Shown: positions 10,173 through 19,867, counted from the first letter of the stretch. The stretch: 64,000 bases of DNA from Hydractinia symbiolongicarpus (GCF_029227915.1 NC_079886.1:24466501-24530500); one strand, 5' to 3'. Translations and numbers: made by a program. The notes: generated by a model not told the origin, from the sequence alone.

Positions 10173-10922
10173 TCTGTTATATATGCCCCACGATATGGTA
10201 GCACCTACAAGTATATTCTCACGGGTATTGATGTGGCTTCGAGGTACAAGGTAGCGAGACCATTGCGTACCAAAAAAGCTAGCGAAGTCGCGGAAATGAT
10301 CAAAGACATTTACAAAGCAGGACCTCTTCGATACCCCAAGATTTTTCAATGTGGTAATGGTTCTGAATTTAAGTCCAATGTAACAAAATTGCTAGAGGAC
10401 AAGGGTGTGGAGATCAAGCAGGCTACCACCAAAAACCGCAATACATTCACGGCCTTTGTAGAGTCCTATAACAAGTTACTCGCGGAAAGACTCTTTAAGC
10501 CTCAAGATGCGCAAGAGTTGGTCTCTGGCGAGACTAGTACCATTTGGGTCAAACACTTGTACGCTATAGTAAAAAATCTAAACAACAGCAAAACTGCCAT
10601 GATTGAGATAAAACCTAGCAGGGAGATTAAACTCGATGATGTCCCGCTTGCAAAAAGTCAGCAATATCCCGAGGAAAAGCCCTTACCTGAGGATGGTCTT
10701 TATCTCTATCTGCTACAACCCGGAGAGGAGCACGGGGACTCAAAAAGACGCGCAACTGACGCCTTTTGGAGCAAACATACTTACAGGTTGGATAGGATCG
10801 TGGTAGGTAGTCGTGTTTTATACTATTTAAAAGATGGTCCCGAAAGAAGCTTTGTGTCGGAGGAACTCATGCTTATTCCAGAGGATGTTCAGGTACCTCC
10901 AGAGCATATCAAGGAGTGGTAA
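10159..10922 (+). pseudogene. Polinton retrovirus-type integrase, N-terminally truncated, catalytic Asp lost
   Basis: The core integrase domain is readable from about 10205 to the TAA at 10920-10922. The first catalytic Asp is in TGIDVASRYK (codon 10230-10232) and the Glu in FVESYNKLL (codon 10461-10463). The second position reads CGNGSEF, so codon 10353-10355 is GGT (Gly) where Asp is required. Spacing is D-x40-G-x35-E, typical of the DDE family. A basic linker and a C-terminal SH3/chromo-like part (RLDRIVVGSRVLYYLKDG) follow. A short HPFDLLYMPHD remnant in another frame at 10159-10195 shows a frameshift before the core, and the N-terminal zinc-binding part is absent: the capsid gene's end lies directly against the core. 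Confidence 0.82.
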
Positions 10923-11534
10923 TAGTTTTTCATGAGTTCCTCTAGGGCATTCAGATCTATTTCATCCTCATCATCTTCGTCATCTTCATTCAGATCCCTT
11001 AAATAATCCAAAGGGTGTTGGGTATAGAACGGGTATCCATAGACTATACCTTTGATAACATTGGGTTCATTTTCCAAATCAATATCGATCAAGCGTCTAT
11101 TTGGTATCGGAAAATTAAGGACATCACTTATTGTTGTCAAGTCAGCTAAATCCGATAGCTTCAACTCCTTATCCTTGATGACCTGGCAATAGAGTGCCCC
11201 ATAGTTGTTCTCTTTAATACCAACAATATGGAGCCCTAGACGTTCAATATCATCCTCTAGATCCTCATCAATCTCGCTTCTTGAAAATGTTCCCCTTGCT
11301 TTTTCGCCTGATTCTAACCTGTTTAAAAGATTTTCGTCATTAGGGTATTCAAACCCCTCGTAGTATACTCCACCTCGATATTTAAAATTTCCCAAGCAGG
11401 TAGGACAATAACCAGTCACCGACTCTGCCTTGATACAACATCGTAGCACAGGTACCTGAATATTGTAGTTCACTGTAAATTGATTTTTTTTTGTACATGG
11501 GCTTCCATCTTGATATTTCACTGGCTTTTAACAT
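10889..11534 (-). CDS. Polinton cysteine-containing acidic protein, possibly with a 5' frameshift
   Basis: A 210-codon open frame is the longest intact one in the element. It has an N-terminal beta-rich part, a CC...C-x2-C group (RCCIKAESVTGYCPTCLG, about residues 28-46) that could bind zinc, and a strongly acidic C-terminal segment (EDDEDDEDE) before DLNALEELMKNYYH. The frame has no internal ATG near its start. An ATG at 11534-11532 (MLKASE) in another frame suggests a single frameshift a few codons in. Its last 34 nt overlap the integrase 3' end on the opposite strand. Family and function unknown. Confidence 0.55.
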
Positions 11535-11646
11535 ACAGCCAAAAGGGTCAAAAATTGTGGGTTACTTTTACCTATAATTTTACCTATAATTTTTACTACC
11601 TGCAAGAATAGTAAAAATTGTGTCCGACCTGAAGACCAGCGTCCGC

Positions 11647-12467
11647 CTAGTCATCCAATGCCGGAACACCCAATTCGTACAGGTCATCCGGAGTAAGGTC
11701 AATAAGTCCGAAATGACTCACGGAACGCTCCGCATGTCCATCTTCTTCGAACCTATTAAAGGCATGTATACCATTGGGGTTGTCGATGACAACAATCTCT
11801 TCGGATTTTGAGTAGTTGTCCTTGAACCATCTCCTTTTGGTGAGAAGAATAAGTCTTTGTACACGCGCACAGTAGTATGGAAGATGATGATACTCGTCAT
11901 CTTCCTGTGAGATATGTTTTCTGTATATCATGATCATGTTGTCCTTTCCAGGATCTTGAGCATGTGGTACATATCGTTCTTGGAGCCTCGCCTTTTTCTG
12001 GGTCTGTACTTCGAGTTCGTACCCCAACTCCACGAGTTGTTTATCCCTGGAATTTAGTCGTGACCGAGAATGGCAATCTCCATATCTTTTTCTTCGAGGG
12101 CTTGACGCTGTAGTTGATCATGGATTTTTGGGAACATCGGTTGCAGCTGTATTTCCTAAACCTTCTTGCCCTGGGTTGCTAGCTTCCAAACACAAGCTCG
12201 TACATACCCTCCTCATTGATGTAGAGGTCGTACTTTTGAGAGACGGATGGCCAGTTTACCGGTTCCCTCGCAGCGGGGGAACCGGTTCGTTGACACTTGT
12301 GAGCGTAATTTTCCAGACTGCAGTGATTGCGGATGGTATCGGACGTGACTTTTTTTGTACTCCGGTGCACCTTTTACTACTTCCTTGGCACGGGTCCAGG
12401 AGCGTCCGTTGACAGTCACGGTATTTAGTTTGCTATTGTTAAATTCAAGGAAAAGTTGCGACGGCAT
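11647..12467 (-). pseudogene. Bro-N domain protein of the Polinton, frameshifted
   Basis: The N-terminal half (12467 to about 12170) carries a Bro-N-like domain: an initial strand with NGRSWTRAKEV, a helix, and the diagnostic YDLYINEEGMYELVFGS end, split over two frames. A TAG follows that motif directly. Coding then continues in frame (PRARRFRKY, a Gln/Glu-rich helix), changes frame near 12050, and ends in a 128-codon frame with QERYVPHAQDPGKDN, RRWFKDNYSKSEEIVVID and NGIHAFNRFEEDGHAE. Bro-N is a DNA-binding domain widespread in insect DNA viruses and Polintons. The protein is expected to bind DNA or regulate transcription, but its role is unproven. At least three lesions. Confidence 0.68.
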
Positions 12468-12506
12468 TTCTATATACCAATGCTTAGCCAGAGGATTTCA
12501 ACGTGG

Positions 12507-13054
12507 TCATTCGAGGATTTTCCAAGTCCTTGGATGTCTTAATCTCATATATAGGCACGCATGTATGGATTTTTTCAATTCAGCCTTTATCTCGCACCAG
12601 TCCGAAATCATGTTCGTCTCTTCGTCTATCATCTTCATATCGGGCCTCTCATGCGGGTACCAACAAAACAAGGCTTTTTTCTGTCGTCTCAAATTTTTGG
12701 GCAAAGTAGTATACGACTGCGTGAGTAGCCATAGACTGTGTTTGCGATGCCTACCTGAAATAGCCAATTCAAGCAGGGACTGTCGATGCTTGTCGAGGCT
12801 CTCATCGACTATCATATCGTCGACTATGAAGAGACTTGTTCCTTAGGCTCTATAAGGAACACATAGTTATCCTTCCCGAGCGAGACCCTTTCAAGGTATG
12901 TCTTATTCCATTGCAGGGTAGGGCATAGTATCACTATGTTATGATAGTGATGCCTGTACCCACCCTCCACCAGGACCAAAACACGTTGCGTCTTACCACA
13001 AGACGTAGGGCCAGTGAAGATTGCCGTATGTGAGTCTTTTATTACGTCTAACAT
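12507..13054 (-). pseudogene. Polinton genome-packaging ATPase (FtsK/HerA type), frameshifted
   Basis: The start is ATG 13054-13052 (MLDVIKDSHTAIF). Walker A is GPTSCGKT about 17 residues in. This frame ends near 12824 after VFLIEPKEQ. Walker B (SLFIVDDMIVDE) and the sensor segment (LLELAISGRHRKHSLWLLTQSY) lie in a different frame that continues to 12507 (LRRQKKALFCWYP). Walker B follows the end of the first frame almost directly, so some intervening codons also seem deleted. The family packages DNA into capsids in Polinton-like viruses. Its Walker motifs are preserved but the frame is broken, so this copy is inactive. Confidence 0.8.
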
Positions 13055-13055
13055 T

Positions 13056-13397
13056 TTAATAATAACAGCATTTCTTATTATGTATTTTAGGGTATATCGA
13101 GGCACAGTTAAAACATATCAACACGCCGCCGTGATTGTTCACCAAAGACCCCCGCAGGTAGGGCAGATATAGGTATTTCGTGTATGGTATTCGAGAGGTA
13201 GAGGAGAATATGTTATTTTTCCTTGTAGGAAACGTAATACTTTGCGGTACCTCTTTACGAGCCGTGCATTCTCCGGGCCGACAAACTCGGAGGGTGCTCC
13301 GATGAGTTTGGCGTACCGAGGTATAGTGTCGTATGTCAACAGTGCATATAGAAGTTGTTTTTGCTACGCCGCTGTTTCGCTTTATCCAGGCATCCAA
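13056..13397 (-). pseudogene. Small zinc-ribbon protein of the Polinton, frameshifted
   Basis: Two overlapping minus-strand frames each hold part of one protein. 13397-13340 gives MDAWIKRNSG; 13339-13139 gives PRYAKLIGAPSEFVG...VKRYRKVLRFLQ...YICPTCGGLW. The first frame resumes with GGVLICFNCASIYPK to a stop at 13056. The CPTC...CFNC pairs form a C-x2-C...C-x2-C zinc ribbon split by a frameshift at about 13140. It ends 1 nt before the ATPase start, suggesting co-expression. Function unknown. Confidence 0.5.
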
Positions 13398-13410
13398 TGC
13401 AACTTTTCAT

Positions 13411-13479
13411 TCAACTATTTCCCCTAATCCGGAAATTGGGGAAAGAAGGTTTTTTACATTTTGAACATTTGGCCTCCAT
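13411..13479 (-). pseudogene. Truncated third copy of the HNH-gene N-terminus
   Basis: ATG 13479-13477 begins a 22-codon frame, MEAKCSKCKK followed by FPNFRIRG. It corresponds to the first zinc motif of the two HNH genes immediately upstream (CSKCKHYFP..FRI and CQKCKHYLS..FGI), after which similarity stops at TGA. It is therefore a remnant of a third tandem copy. Confidence 0.5.
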
Positions 13480-13487
13480 TTGTATAT

Positions 13488-13939
13488 TTACTTTGAGTGT
13501 TGGTATAATACCCTCACAACATCATCAAGCGTTGGATATCTGCCATATTTATAGGGTACCTTGTGATGAATATGTAGAAACTCGTAGAGTTCCCAAGTCA
13601 TCCCCTCAGAAAACTGGGCTTCAAATGGGCCCTACAGATAGCTATGACTTCCTTGTTTCCCTGTAGAGGCTGGTTGCCGGGGCGATTAGTGAGATGACCA
13701 GCAGGGTTGCAATCCTTACACTGGTATATTTGCCTTTCATGATAGCAAATTCCACCTCCCTTACATTCTCTACAATGGTATCTCCGCCTTTGATGCGGGC
13801 ACCTTGTGCGTTCCCGCGACGCCTTGTTGGCAGCGAGGCAGGTGATGCATTGTCTTATTATTCGACCACTACGCTTGATCCTAAAATGGTTCAGGGGGAA
13901 ATAGTGCTTACATTTTGAACAATTTTTGCCATCTTCCAT
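13488..13939 (-). pseudogene. HNH endonuclease with N-terminal zinc fingers, copy A (frameshifted)
   Basis: ATG 13939-13937 opens a 113-codon frame with repeated cysteine pairs: CSKC, CITC, RCPHQ-x-R, CREC, GGGICYHER, CKDC. The C-terminal nuclease part is in another frame (EAQFSEGMTWELYEF and HIHHKVPYKYGRYP) and runs to TAA at 13488. The H-I-x-H-K-x-P motif is the HNH core, here HIHHK instead of the usual HIDHK. The last conserved element is cut short after YTNTQ in an alternative frame. It is a closely related tandem duplicate of the next gene, with at least two frameshifts. Such genes are mobile passengers in large DNA viruses and virus-like elements. Confidence 0.65.
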
Positions 13940-13944
13940 GTTGA

Positions 13945-13974
13945 CTCGTTTTTGTCCTTAGAAACAAAAACGAG
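13945..13974. repeat. Hairpin between the tandem HNH genes
   Basis: An 11-bp stem CTCGTTTTTGT / ACAAAAACGAG with an 8-nt loop lies just upstream of HNH copy A and downstream of copy B. The equivalent position upstream of copy B (about 14727-14750) has a shorter stem, TTGTCCC-T-GGGACAA, and both are followed by CGAGTTTTTACTGGACG. Either a terminator or promoter element duplicated with the gene. Confidence 0.45.
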
Positions 13975-14018
13975 TTTTTACTGGACGGGGCTATTTTTGG
14001 TTTCGGCACGATACTCGC

Positions 14019-14716
14019 CTATTCCGTGATGTATCGATTGCCTTTTGACATGTTTTCATTAGCCCACATGGGCTGAGTGTTAGTATACTGTAATTTCCCA
14101 GCAACATCAGCAAGCGACGGAGCATTGCCATACTTGAGTGGTATTTTGTGATCGATATGCCACCCCTTACCATAATTGTCCCCGGTCATACCATCGACGA
14201 ACTGAGCTTCAATATGGGCCCGCAGCGTTGCGATATCGCCACCCAGGTAGTCCTGGAAGCTGAGCTCCTTGTTTCCCTTCAGAGCATTGTGGGTTCGGTT
14301 GCTTACAACGTAGGCGTGATGTCCAGCAGGGTCGCAAATGGGGCAGTGCGTCCTTTGTTTTTGATGGTCGAAGAAGCTTCCAGCTTGGATCTTATTCTAC
14401 CATGTTCTCTGCAGATACCACCACCCCCGCAGTCCTTACAAATGGATCTTATCCTACCATGTTCCATGCAAATTTGACTTCCCCAACATTCTTTACACTT
14501 GGATCTCTTTCTTGAATGGGGGCAAATCTGACTTCCCTTACAGTCTTTGCAGTAAGCCCTCATACTCTGATGTGGGCACCTTGCGCGTTTCTGTGATGCC
14601 TTGGCTACGTTCAAGCATTTGATGCACATTTTTGTCAGTTGACCATTTCCTTTGATTCCAAAATTGTCCAAAGAAAGATAATGCTTACATTTTTGACATC
14701 TCTTGGCCTCCTCCAT
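14019..14716 (-). pseudogene. HNH endonuclease with zinc fingers, copy B (one frameshift)
   Basis: ATG 14716-14714 (MEEAKRC) opens about 120 codons of zinc-finger repeats: CQKC, CIKC, RCPHQ, CKDC, GSQICPH, CKEC, ICMEHGR, CKDC, ICREHGR. A single frameshift at about 14345-14390 separates this from a complete HNH domain: CDPAGHHAYVV, HIEAQFVDGM, WHIDHKIPLKYG, YTNTQPMWANEN and KGNRYI before TAG at 14021-14019. The HNH core (H-I-D-H) is intact. It would cut DNA in a homing-like manner; one frameshift separates it from a full reading frame of about 232 codons. Confidence 0.75.
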
Positions 14717-14764
14717 ATTCACTCCTTCTTGTCCCTGGGACAAACACGAGTTTTTACTGGACGC

Positions 14765-15015
14765 TTATTTTGGTTTGGGGACTATGCTTGCGGGTAACCA
14801 CCCTTTTTTCACGGCCATTTCACGACTCGCCCTACTTCAAAATAGGCAACCATTTTGAGCACATCGTTTGTATCCATCTTGGTAGTTGGCCTCGTTATGC
14901 CCAGGAACTTTTTACCTGCCATGGCATTGGCAAAGGTGAAACTAAGGTCTACGACGGTTTCATACAGCATGTCTAGGATCTCCTTCTCTTTCGGGGTTAC
15001 GTTGCTTGTACTCAT
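14765..15015 (-). pseudogene. Small conserved Polinton protein, C-terminal frameshift
   Basis: ATG 15015-15013 starts MSTSNVTPKEKEILDMLYE, with a helical N-terminus and a moderately hydrophobic middle (VVDLSFTFANAMAGKKFLG). The first frame ends at TGA after VVKWP. The alternative frame from about 14815 gives a better basic C-terminus (VKKGWLPASI) to TAA at 14767-14765, so one indel is likely. About 83 codons. A similar short protein sits near the same position in other animal Polintons as far as I recall; function unknown. Confidence 0.5.
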
Positions 15016-15278
15016 TTATTAAAGCATTTTTTACCAAAAATGATGTCAATCTGAGGCTGGGTTTTGCCCTGTTGGGTCTCTGGATGAGTCGCTGGCTTTT
15101 GAGATTCATTTTTGCCTCTACCAAATTTGTACCAAACCCCAACCCCTATGGCAAGCACGGCCAGCGTACCTACACCATACATGTAGGCTGACTGTACGGA
15201 GCTAGCCCCAGAAGAGGTTTTGACTGTAGGTTCTGCAGTACCCTCTTGTTGTTTCATTTCTTCCTTTCTTTTCTTCAT
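15012..15278 (-). CDS. Small single-pass membrane protein of the Polinton
   Basis: I take ATG 15278-15276 (MKKRKEEMKQQ) as start; the frame is open further upstream but without ATG. A basic, Glu-rich N-terminus and a Ser/Thr linker precede one membrane helix (YMYGVGTLAVLAIGVGVWY, about residues 32-50). A basic Gln/Pro-rich tail ends FGKKCFNK. Intact at 88 residues. Its stop codon overlaps the start codon of the next minus-strand gene, indicating a tight cassette. A minor virion membrane protein is plausible but unproven. Confidence 0.5.
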   Translation of the reverse strand: MKKRKEEMKQQEGTAEPTVKTSSGASSVQSAYMYGVGTLAVLAIGVGVWYKFGRGKNESQKPATHPETQQGKTQPQIDIIFGKKCFNK

Positions 15279-15322
15279 CAGTGCCGCCAACTTGTGTCCC
15301 TGCGCAACGCTTCCCGGATGCT

Positions 15323-15832
15323 TTACTGACTTCGTGATGATTCTCTCTTCTTCTCTCGGTTCTTCACTCGTTTATCGTATAGCTCCTCAGAGCTCTTTCT
15401 CCTTCTCCTCCGCCTCATCTTGTTTTTTGGACATGTGTCTAGCTGTATGGCCCGCAATCAAAATTGGAGCTAGACACCTGCCAATGGTGCAGTATACAAG
15501 GATACCGAGATGTGTCATGGGATCTCTGATAATAGGGTCTTCATCGATATCTTGCCGGAGGCACTTGACACTGTCGATATCCACGATATTTCCAATCATG
15601 TTCGCATATAGGCTGACCACATGGGTAGTCAGCACTTTTTCAGTCTTCTCCCCCTTCTCCTGAAGCTCATGTTGCACGTACTCGGCATGTACCTTTTCTA
15701 CCGCCTCATTGGGGCCTTGTCGATAAACCCCTTTGTACATTTTTTCGGTAGGAGATGTCCCTTACCCTGCTTCAGGGCCTCCTTCAGGACCTGGCGTTTA
15801 TCGGTAGGTTTCTCTACATGCTCAAAATTTTT
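15323..15832 (-). pseudogene. Uncharacterised Polinton protein, frameshifted
   Basis: Three minus-strand pieces follow one another: a Lys-rich N-terminal piece at about 15832-15745 (KPTDKRQVLKEALKQGKGHLLPKK), a central 117-codon frame at 15740-15387 (YRQGPNEAVEKVHAEYVQHEL; DEDPIIRDPMTHLG; APILIAGHTARHM), and a short basic C-terminus in another frame to TAA 15325-15323. About 165 codons with two frameshifts. It lies directly after the polymerase gene. The middle contains a weakly hydrophobic stretch. No family name. Confidence 0.5.
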
Positions 15833-18800
15833 TGCTTATAGTTCGTGCATTTCCTGGTCCAAGTAAGGCTCTCGTAGACATAGAGTTTTGCTCTCAGGGT
15901 GATGAACTCAGTCATGATTTTTCCACTTAATTCATCCTTCATCAAGCCAACCCTTTTTTTGTTTTTCCCTATAGGAAGAGGCCTATTATCATCTGGACTG
16001 GGCACTCGTATCGAAGCGTGTCTCAACATCCTGCACTATGTCACGATAAAAGTATTCTGTTCGTATGTGGTAAACAAAGGTGTCCGTGTCCATGTAACAG
16101 AGCTGCAGCTTGCTACCATATTATGGCTGCATATAGTCATAGTGGAACTCGTAGATCACCATTTTTGACATATCCAGGATTGCCTGACCTGTATAGCTAC
16201 ACCGGTTTGTTCATCTTGACCTCCGTCTTGCCCATCTCTACACCTATGAGGTGTTTACTGAACCGGCTTCCACCCTTAAAATTTGTTTTCATGACGAGCT
16301 TCATATATACGTCCTCGTTGGTGACAAGTTTGAAATTACGATGACTCCTAATGTTCTCCATATTTTTGCCGAACACCGAGAGGTTCATGAGCTTGTAGAA
16401 ATCCTTCTCAAACTCGTTTTTGGCAGCAGTTCTCAGCCTCGTGTTGTGATCGATATACCCTGTGCACCTTTTTTAGTTCAAGGCCGTGCTTTATGGCTTC
16501 GTGAAGGGCTCTGATATGCACCACATACCCACGCTTGTTTTTCAAATTCGGTACCAGTTTTTCGACTTTGTTGATCGTCATGCGTTCTGGTAGAAACGGT
16601 AGCTCATTATGGGTATCATGTAACCTCTCGGGGTAGTCGATGTCAACCTCCAAAATGTACCTGTACTTGTTCTTTTCGATAAGTTTTGCGATTCTCTTTT
16701 CTGTAAATGGCTTGACGTTGGCGATCCATTTAAAACCATCCGTTGGTAGATCTTGACACATCGCCCATCCGTATAGGTTGTTGGCATCGAGGTACTGCAG
16801 GTATGATGACTCAACATCCGGGTTATACTGGTCTCCCATATAATTGTTGCTAGCTCTCGCATACCGGTTTACCATCTGGGTTATGCCTATACGGATACCT
16901 TTTTCGAACATGAGAAGCATGTCAGGGTCCGTAAGGAGCTCTAGCCTAATTCCGGTATACTTGAGTGCTGCCTTCCATGCCAGGCCGGGTGCGAGTAGAA
17001 ATGGGCAGGGTCAAGCTGGTAATTTATCAACCACACGTCTCGAAATGTTTCAAAAACGTCGGCCAATAGCAGTACGTCTGTACTCAAATAAATATCGTGA
17101 TAGTCGCCCATGGTAATTACATCACGTGCTGGGGTGATACAGTTCCGCACCTTTTTAGCGTATTCGAAGTCCTTGTCGCTGATACCCTTCATATTCAGCT
17201 TGCTGTAGAATGCCTCCTTGGAAGGTAGTTCCGACTCTTCGAATCGTTGCCAATCATCCATGTACTCGTACGGTTGTACGCCTTTACGAAGCATCAGGCG
17301 GAATACATCGTCCTTATTGGTGAATTTTACCATGAATGGCACGTTTGCCTTTAATTTCTCTTGGTTTAATTGCTTCGGGGTATTCTAGTTCCAAAATTTT
17401 GCCACATACTCGGCGTCTATACTCTGAAATTCCAGACAGTTAACCCCACAATGTTGACATTTCATTCTGGCGGCGTTTGTTCCAATGAGATTGCTTGCCA
17501 ATTTATCCAGGCTTGAGGGCATAAATCTACAGCTGTCGATAAACCTAATCTCTATGGTCTTGTACATTTCCCCATCGCCATACCCCATACCTGCAAGTGA
17601 TACCTTGATTTTAACGTTGAAACTGATATATTTTTCGGCATTTTCAGCAATACAACCGATGTCCTTGGTGTTGTATTTTTCCCCCGGTTCCCCGATAAAC
17701 AGGTGTGGGTCATAGTCGCTTAGGTTGTGGAAGATCACAGGTATATGACCAGGTATCTTATATGAGGTTACAATTATTATGCGCCGCGCCTCTATATAAC
17801 CCCGTATAGTGGCAATGGTCCCAAACTTTACGGTTATTCTCATCGTTAAAGGGTTTCAAACATACGTGGCATTCCGAGGCCTCGTTAGTTACACCTCTGT
17901 TAGTTCCAGCATGGGTTGTTGTTGGTAGGTCTTATATAACCGCTTCACCTCGTTCTCCAGGTGGTTCACGAATCGCGTGACACAGTCCTTACCTCTGTAG
18001 ACTGTCGGTGGGTCCGGTACATTTCCATAGGCAAATGTACTATATGTACACCATCAAGACGGTACATGTTTATTCAGTTTTTTTTTGTCTTTATCCCCCT
18101 AGCATCTTCTACCGGGATTAGCAGTCTCTCGAAGTCCGCATATATTGCAAATGGTACCTTGAATTGCATCTGACCATCCTTGTATTTTAACAATTTTTCA
18201 CCTTCTTTTGGAAGGGTAATTTTAACAGCCCCGTAGTCCTTGCAGTAGATATAATGCTTATCCCTCGATTCAACCGTGTTGAAGGCTTGAAGAGAGTTCA
18301 GGCAAAAATTACATTGATTTTGTGTTCTTTGAACCCTTCTTGCCTAGGAGTCGCGATAGACTCTTGACGGCTGTATAGTGAGTCTTTTTGTCATCGGTGA
18401 TAAGCAGCAGGTGAACCTGCTTGCTACGCTTAATTTTGTGTTCTGATCGCCGCAGGATGTTCATCTTCTTTCCCGTCACGTATAAGACGTTTACCGCAAT
18501 ATCCGTGTTGTTCTTCTCAAACTTTGATATGTCTTTGATGGTTGTCGGAAACTCTATACCCTCCCAATTATAGAGGTCTACGTAGCGACGCATTTGTGAT
18601 ATTCGATTCGGGTTCCTTCCAATCTCTGCATGGTGTAGGGATGCTATGATACTCCACTTGAAACATTCCTCATCCTCATTCACTGGGTTGATGATGGCCT
18701 TTTTAGAAGCTATCCATTTGGATAGTTCTATGTTTGATGAACCCCTTGTTAGCCGCAGTTTATGGAAATTTACATCAAGGTGTATAATTCGACTAATGGT

Positions 18801-19476
18801 AGTGCCGGATTCTCCATGTGTGGCTTGATAGTAGCAAACATCCTATCCAGCATGTCATCCACATCGCTACCCTGGAAAATTTCCGTCATATTACTATTGA
18901 AGACTTTCTTCACCTCAATGTACTCATCGTTAACCTCCCCCAAGTTTGTTTTCTTCTTCCACATTATCCATAGGGACAGTTGCACCTTTGCCGATCCCAT
19001 TTCCCCCACCTGCTCTTCAATCAATGTTTTCACATTAGGTCTTACCATCCCTATATATCCGTCGACGTCAGCTCCTTCTATACCAAGAATGCAGAAACTT
19101 TTAAATGTTTTGTGCAACGCCTGCTTATTTTTCTAGGGCGTGAAATCTTGCCCCGGCTGATCATATAGATTTTGAATATCTTCAAGGTAGTTTTCCTCAG
19201 CCTCTTTTCCACCTCATCATGAAGTGTAGGTCTCGCGATATCTGTCCCATTATAGAGATCCATCACCCTACGCTTGAAAGCCGCGTAGTTTCTCTTTACT
19301 CCTTCTTTTATAGGTTTTGGAACAGCGTCCACAAGCCAGTTGTACCACCCTCTCATCTTGGTTTTCACGATCGAACGATTTTTTGACATTTTATGTCTCT
19401 TAAAAATGTCCATGGCCTCTGGTGTTGGATGTATTACCATGCGCTTAACTGGCTTTCGTTGTACATTCTCCAACAT
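15814..19476 (-). pseudogene. Protein-primed family B DNA polymerase (Polinton PolB), many frameshifts
   Basis: About 1,150 codons spread over at least seven minus-strand pieces from 19476 down to 15814. N-terminal region: PEAMDIFKRHK, GSAKVQLSLWI, VFNSNMTEIFQGS; then DEECFKWSIIASLHH and HYTAVKSLSRLL. Middle: a [16 protein letters not shown] zinc motif and the exonuclease-like IPVIFHNLSDYDPHLF. Polymerase: MGDYHDIYLSTDVLLLADVF, motif A region YLDANNLYGWAM, motif B region VFGKNMENIRSHR, motif C YMDTDT at about 16085-16100, and C-terminal [14 protein letters not shown]. This is the enzyme that replicates Polintons by protein priming. Frameshifts at nearly every 300-500 nt and a stop just after the motif C region make it non-functional. 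The gene points inward from the right terminal repeat. Confidence 0.9.
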
Positions 19477-19629
19477 ATCTACTAATTCTGCTTTACTTAG
19501 CCTTTAGTAACAGGCTCACCCATGGCTTTTCGCGATATCACGTAATTATTTTACAGTATGTGTGTTCATTCTTTATTGTAAGAATTTTTATTTTGTCGGA
19601 AGATTTCATCTTGTCAAAACTAACACAGT

Positions 19630-19867
19630 TCACATCTTTACTGCACATGCGTTGATTTTTGATGATTATTAGCGGATGTGCAGGGGAATTCCCCTCTAGG
19701 TGTGTTAGTACTTATTTTACTCATTTGCAGCATAAGGACTTTACCTCGTTATGCATGACTAGGCACTGCATACTAGGGATTTTACCCCACTAGGTACTGG
19801 ATGGACGTCGACTTGTTGTGGTTGACTGTGGCGTGCGCGTGTGCGTGTGTGCGACTGTGCCAGAACA
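19630..19867 (-). repeat. Polinton right terminal inverted repeat
   Basis: Reverse complement of 3987-4210 with scattered changes. It is slightly longer owing to an expanded GTGCG/TGTG microsatellite at about 19830-19855. The outer end is CTGTGCCAGAACA. Confidence 0.92.

Larger units (their letters stand above)
3987..19867. mobile_element. Polinton/Maverick DNA transposon, complete length but degenerate
   Basis: A 15.9-kb segment bounded by inverted copies of the same sequence of about 230 bp. It contains the Polinton hallmark set: protein-primed family B DNA polymerase with YMDTDT and DANNLYG motifs, D40-D35-E type integrase, FtsK/HerA-type packaging ATPase with GPTSCGKT, and an adenovirus-like major capsid protein. 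Length and gene set match animal Polintons (typically 15-20 kb). Most larger genes contain several frameshifts or in-frame stops, so this is an inactivated copy. No convincing 6-bp target-site duplication is visible at the ends as I place them. I did not recognise an adenain-like cysteine protease, which complete Polintons usually carry. Confidence 0.93.
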
